Assembly: GCA_905236585.1 (NCBI GenBank)
Contig: CAJOQZ010000040.1
Location: 1-8,821 of the forward strand
DNA length: 8,821 nucleotides
Source: an uncultured Lachnospiraceae bacterium
GTDB lineage: Bacteria; Bacillota; Clostridia; Lachnospirales; Lachnospiraceae
Direction of reading: 5' to 3'
A program made the position numbers and the translations under genes. The notes under the pieces were generated by a model. The model had not been told where the DNA came from and searched no databases. It saw only the letters and a list, made by a program, of their open reading frames with translations. Shown here piece after piece: positions 6,001 through 8,821 of the stretch (position 1 is the stretch's first letter; every line of letters begins with the position of its first letter).

Positions 6001-6606
6001 ATGTTTGCCTATATTGAGGGAACGATAGAAGAGATTACGGCGGAGTCGGTCGTCCTCGACCACGAGGGGATCGGCTATCAGATTTATCTTCCGATTTCGG
6101 ATCTCGAACGGCTGGTACGCGGAACGCATAACGTCCGCATCTATACACATTTTCAGGTGTCGGAGAACGGCGTCGCCCTGTTCGGCTTTTTGTCAAAAGA
6201 AGAAAAAGAAACGTTTGAATTGCTTTTAACGGTGAACGGCGTCGGTCCGAAAGCGGGGCTTGCCGTGATGGGCTCGCTGACCTTTGACGAACTGCGGTTT
6301 GCGATTCTTTCCGAAGACGCGAAGACGATCGCAAAGGCACCGGGGATCGGTCCGAAAAGTGCCAAGCGGATCATCTTAGACTTAAAAGACAAGATCGACA
6401 TGGAAGATGCGATAGAAGCGAGGCTTGATATGGGAGGCGGCATTGTCGCGGAGCCTTCGGTGAAAAATGATACGGTCGCTGCGCTGGTTGCTTTGGGATA
6501 CAGCGGAGCGGAGGCTCTGCGTGCGTACAATGCGATCGAGAATGCCGACGAACTTGACACGGATGCGGCGTTAAAAGAATGCTTAAAGCGCATGGCGATG
6601 TTTTGA
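6001..6606 (+). CDS. ruvA: Holliday junction branch migration protein RuvA
   Basis: A 201-residue DNA-binding subunit, normal length. It forms a tetramer that holds the four-way junction open and loads RuvB. The N-terminal OB-fold (1-62) includes YIEGTIEEI and GIGYQIYLP. Two helix-hairpin-helix motifs follow: VNGVGPKAGLAVM (78-90) and APGIGPKSAKRIILDLKDK (113-131). A flexible acidic linker (about 133-155) leads to the C-terminal RuvB-binding domain (156-201, with AALVALGYS). The start has AGGAGAGG about seven bases upstream, one of the strongest ribosome binding sites in the window. It lies 42 bases after the Gx transporter gene and 34 before ruvB. Confidence 0.97.
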   Translation: MFAYIEGTIEEITAESVVLDHEGIGYQIYLPISDLERLVRGTHNVRIYTHFQVSENGVALFGFLSKEEKETFELLLTVNGVGPKAGLAVMGSLTFDELRFAILSEDAKTIAKAPGIGPKSAKRIILDLKDKIDMEDAIEARLDMGGGIVAEPSVKNDTVAALVALGYSGAEALRAYNAIENADELDTDAALKECLKRMAMF

Positions 6607-6640
6607 CAGACTTATGTCATACGAGAGGATATAGCAGCAG

Positions 6641-7642
6641 ATGGAAAGAAGGGTCATTACGACGCAGGCGCTAACCGAAGATATTAAAAACGACGGCACC
6701 CTGCGGCCGCAGACATTAAATGAATATATCGGACAGCGGAAAGCAAAGGAGAGCCTGAAGATTTTTATCGATGCGGCAAAAGAGCGGGGGGAATCTTTGG
6801 ATCATGTGCTATTCTACGGACCGCCGGGGCTTGGCAAAACGACGCTCGCCGGAATCATTGCGAATGAGATGAGCGTCCATATCAAGATCACTTCGGGACC
6901 GGCTATTGCAAAGCCGGGAGAGATGGCGGCGATTCTAAGTAATCTTGCCGAGGGAGATATTCTGTTTGTGGATGAGATTCACCGGTTGAACCGCCAGGTA
7001 GAAGAGGTGCTCTATCCGGCTATGGAGGATTACGGGATCGACATTATGATCGGAAAGGGTTCTTCGGCGCGGTCCATCCGTCTCGATCTGCCGCATTTTA
7101 CCTTGGTCGGAGCGACAACGCGGGCGGGGCTTTTATCCGCTCCGCTACGGGACCGGTTCGGCGTGATCCATCATTTAGAGTTTTATACGCCGGACGAATT
7201 GGCGGTCATTATCAAAAATTCCGCTAAAAAACTCGGCGTGGATATGGAAGAAGCCGGGGCGTATGAGATGGCGCGTCGGTCAAGAGGAACGCCGCGTCTG
7301 GCAAACCGACTGTTAAAACGTGTGCGGGATTATGCCCAGGTGCGCTACGACGGAGTGATTACCGAAGCAGTCGCCAAAGAGGGTCTGGATCTTTTAGAAG
7401 TGGATTCGTTGGGACTGGATAAGAACGACCGGAATATGCTTCTTACGATCATTGAAAAATTCGGCGGCGGACCGGTCGGATTGGAAACGCTGGCGGCGGC
7501 GTTGGGAGAAGATGCCGGTACGATTGAGGACGTCTATGAGCCGTATCTGGTGCAGAACGGGCTTGTTAATCGGACGCCGAAAGGCAGGGTTGCGACAAAA
7601 GATGCCTTTGTTCATTTCGGGATTGATTTTGTTTCGCTCTAA
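6641..7642 (+). CDS. ruvB: Holliday junction branch migration ATPase RuvB
   Basis: A 333-residue AAA+ motor, typical length, which forms hexameric rings with RuvA and drives branch migration during recombination repair. Visible motifs are LRPQTLNEYIGQ (21-32), Walker A GPPGLGKTT (60-68, K66), Walker B LFVDEIHR (108-115, D111/E112), sensor 1 VGATTRAG (156-163), the SAPLRDRFG arginine-finger region (166-174) and sensor 2 RGTPRLANRLL (215-225). The winged-helix DNA-binding domain covers about 255-333, including GGGPVGLETLA and GRVATKDAF. No lesion is seen. A GAGAGG sequence about 11 bases before the ATG serves as a somewhat distant ribosome binding site. ruvC is not in the window, as is usual in Firmicutes. 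Confidence 0.98.
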   Translation: MERRVITTQALTEDIKNDGTLRPQTLNEYIGQRKAKESLKIFIDAAKERGESLDHVLFYGPPGLGKTTLAGIIANEMSVHIKITSGPAIAKPGEMAAILSNLAEGDILFVDEIHRLNRQVEEVLYPAMEDYGIDIMIGKGSSARSIRLDLPHFTLVGATTRAGLLSAPLRDRFGVIHHLEFYTPDELAVIIKNSAKKLGVDMEEAGAYEMARRSRGTPRLANRLLKRVRDYAQVRYDGVITEAVAKEGLDLLEVDSLGLDKNDRNMLLTIIEKFGGGPVGLETLAAALGEDAGTIEDVYEPYLVQNGLVNRTPKGRVATKDAFVHFGIDFVSL

Positions 7643-7651
7643 CTATATAAT
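7623..7651 (+). promoter_or_regulatory. SigA-type promoter for zapA (and U32 gene)
   Basis: TTGATT (7623-7628) and a perfect TATAAT (7646-7651) are separated by 17 bases, the best housekeeping promoter in the window. It overlaps the last codons and stop of ruvB. Transcription should start near 7658 and give zapA a leader of about 58 bases, independent of the upstream operon. Confidence 0.75.
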
Positions 7652-7715
7652 AAGAGCAGTGTGACCGTTTTCAAAAGGAGACGGGTTTGGCTGAATGTAA
7701 GGGAGATCAACGAAT

Positions 7716-8147
7716 ATGTCCGCAAAAAAAAGTGCCGAGGTCGTGATCGGTGGAAAACTGTATACGCTAAGCGGCTATGAAGAAGAAGAATATCTGCAAA
7801 GGGTTGCGGGATATATTAACAATAAAATCGCGGAATTTAACGAGGTAGAGGGCTTTAAGCGCCTTACGCCGGATATGAAGTCTACGCTGATCGAACTCAA
7901 TATCGCCGATGATTTTTTCAAGGCAAAAGGGCAGGTGGAAAAATACGAATCAGATATGGAGCAAAAAGAAAAGGAGATCTATGATTTGAAGCATGATCTG
8001 ATCTCCGATCAGGTTCGGTTCGACGCCCTGCAGGAAACGATCGACAGTCTCGAGCAGGAAAAAAAGGAACTGCTCCATACAAAAGAGAAACTGGAAGCAT
8101 CCTTGCAGGATGCGCTTCTCGGGTCGCTTGACGCGGACGTATTATAA
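7716..8147 (+). CDS. zapA: Cell division protein ZapA, coiled-coil extended
   Basis: A 143-residue cytoplasmic protein. Residues 1-70 match the ZapA globular head (AEVVIGGKLYTLSGYEEEEYLQRVAGYIN and the LIELNIADD segment); ZapA promotes bundling of FtsZ filaments in the division ring. The rest, about 70-133, is a long charged heptad-like helix rich in E, K, Q and L (EQKEKEIYDLKHDL, then DSLEQEKKELLHTKEKLEASL), predicted as a coiled coil. This is longer than the roughly 85-110 residues of Bacillus or Escherichia ZapA, but extended forms are common in Clostridia. GGGAG lies about ten bases before the ATG. The gene has its own promoter at the end of ruvB and precedes the U32 gene, an order I recall as common in clostridial genomes. 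Confidence 0.9.
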   Translation: MSAKKSAEVVIGGKLYTLSGYEEEEYLQRVAGYINNKIAEFNEVEGFKRLTPDMKSTLIELNIADDFFKAKGQVEKYESDMEQKEKEIYDLKHDLISDQVRFDALQETIDSLEQEKKELLHTKEKLEASLQDALLGSLDADVL

Positions 8148-8164
8148 GAGCAATGGATTCTTCG

Positions 8165-8190
8165 GGGACGGGCAGCCGTCCCTTTATTAT
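8165..8190 (+). terminator. Hairpin with T-rich tail between zapA and the U32 gene
   Basis: GGGACGG (8165-8171) and CCGTCCC (8176-8182) form a perfect 7-bp stem around the tetraloop GCAG, followed by TTTATTATAT. It begins 18 bases after the zapA stop, so it looks like an intrinsic terminator. The next ribosome binding site (AGAGGG, 8194-8199) starts only a few bases downstream and no promoter fits in between, so it must be leaky or act as an attenuator for the U32 gene. Confidence 0.65.
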
Positions 8191-8205
8191 ATCAGAGGGT
8201 TAATG

Positions 8206-8821
8206 ATGGAACTTCTTGCACCGGCGAAAAATTTCACATTGGCGAAAGTCGTTTTATCTTCCGGTGCGGATGCCGTGTATTTCGGGGGGAAAAGTTTCGG
8301 CGCACGCGCATATGCGGAAAATTTCTCGGAAGAAGAGATCTTATCCCTGATCGATTATTGTCATCTGTTCGGAAAGAAGGCGTATTTGACGGTAAATACG
8401 CTCTTAAAAGATATCGAGATGGAGAGCCTGCTTTATAAAATGATCGCTCCGCTGTATCGACAGGGGCTGGATGCGGTGCTGGTGCAGGATTTCGGTGTTT
8501 TAGCATTTTTTAAGGAGTTCTTCCCAGAACTGCCGGTGCATGTCAGTACGCAGATGAATGTGACGTCCGCATACGGGGCGCATTTTTTGCAAGACGCCGG
8601 AGCTGCGCGGATTGTGCTGGCAAGGGAACTGTCGATACAGGAGATTGCGGCGATCCATGAGGCGACAGATGTGGAACTGGAAGTGTTCGTCCATGGCGCA
8701 CTTTGTGTCTGTTATTCGGGGCAGTGTCTGATGTCGTCCATGATTGGGGGAAGAAGCGGCAATCGGGGCGCATGCGGACAGGCGTGCCGTCTGCCGTACC
8801 GTGTGACGGATGCAAAAGGAA
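8206..8821 (+). CDS. U32 family peptidase / RlhA-like protein (partial, 3' end beyond right edge)
   Basis: An open frame of 205 codons runs to the right edge. It begins MELLAPAKNF and continues with GADAVYFGGKSFGARAYA (20-37), VQDFGVLAFF (93-102) and HVSTQMNVT (112-120), as in U32 proteins. The family signature spans about 159-177: EVFVHGALC, then YSGQCLMS. Cysteines C167, C174, C190 and C194 (the last two in GACGQAC) fit the four conserved cysteines thought to hold an iron-sulfur cluster. Members include collagenase-like PrtC and RNA hydroxylation proteins RlhA and TrhP, which use prephenate-derived chemistry; the annotation 'peptidase' may be misleading. The start at 8206 is preferred to the ATG at 8203 because AGAGGG lies six bases before it. 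Clostridial members are often much longer, with a DUF3656 region that would lie outside the window. Confidence 0.93.
   Translation, partial: MELLAPAKNFTLAKVVLSSGADAVYFGGKSFGARAYAENFSEEEILSLIDYCHLFGKKAYLTVNTLLKDIEMESLLYKMIAPLYRQGLDAVLVQDFGVLAFFKEFFPELPVHVSTQMNVTSAYGAHFLQDAGAARIVLARELSIQEIAAIHEATDVELEVFVHGALCVCYSGQCLMSSMIGGRSGNRGACGQACRLPYRVTDAKG

Noticed and set aside
6153..6593. 146-residue open frame on the minus strand within ruvA
   Set aside because: A serine- and alanine-rich shadow of the ruvA codons with no ribosome binding site or domain signal.
6603..6633. TTGACA (6603-6608) as a -35 for a ruvB promoter, with the TGACA/TGTCA small inverted repeat 6604-6618
   Set aside because: No acceptable -10 lies 16-18 bases downstream, and the stem is only 5 bp without a T tract.

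Overview
The window looks like a stretch of ordinary chromosome from a Gram-positive anaerobe of the class Clostridia, most like Lachnospiraceae. This is inferred from the AGGAGG-type ribosome binding sites, a clostridial-style small rubredoxin, a glutamate 5-kinase without a PUA domain, a NusG-II/Gx-transporter pair, and the order ruvA-ruvB-zapA-U32. Nothing suggests a phage, plasmid, insertion sequence, CRISPR array, rRNA or tRNA. Coding density is high and gaps are short; no gap exceeds 300 bases.

Left part (1-620, minus strand): the N-terminal 130 residues of a Nudix hydrolase of ADP-ribose pyrophosphatase type, running off the left edge, and upstream of it a 52-residue rubredoxin with an unusual CxC first knuckle. 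A 9-bp hairpin lies between them. Positions 621-894 form a divergent control region. It holds candidate promoters on both strands, a small hairpin at the 5' end of the predicted rubredoxin transcript, and a long imperfect inverted repeat (777-840) in the bioY leader.

Central and right part (895-8821, plus strand): eleven genes in one direction. They are bioY (biotin uptake S component), a HAD phosphatase, proB (first step of proline synthesis), 5-formyltetrahydrofolate cyclo-ligase, miaB (tRNA methylthiolation), a membrane-anchored NusG domain II protein, a Gx transporter family membrane protein, ruvA and ruvB (Holliday junction branch migration), zapA (FtsZ-ring assembly) and the start of a U32 family peptidase/RNA hydroxylation-type protein. 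Several neighbours overlap or nearly touch (proB/cyclo-ligase, miaB/NusG-II, NusG-II/Gx), which suggests translational coupling. A good SigA-type promoter at the 3' end of ruvB should start a separate zapA-U32 transcript, and a GC-rich hairpin lies between zapA and the U32 gene.

The genes are mainly housekeeping functions of cofactor uptake, amino-acid and folate metabolism, tRNA modification, DNA repair and division. The least understood part is the NusG-II/Gx pair, which resembles accessory membrane proteins of flavin-linked electron-transfer loci but lies here without such partners. I see no clear new defence or mobile system; the best leads are the bioY leader structure and the NusG-II/Gx pair.
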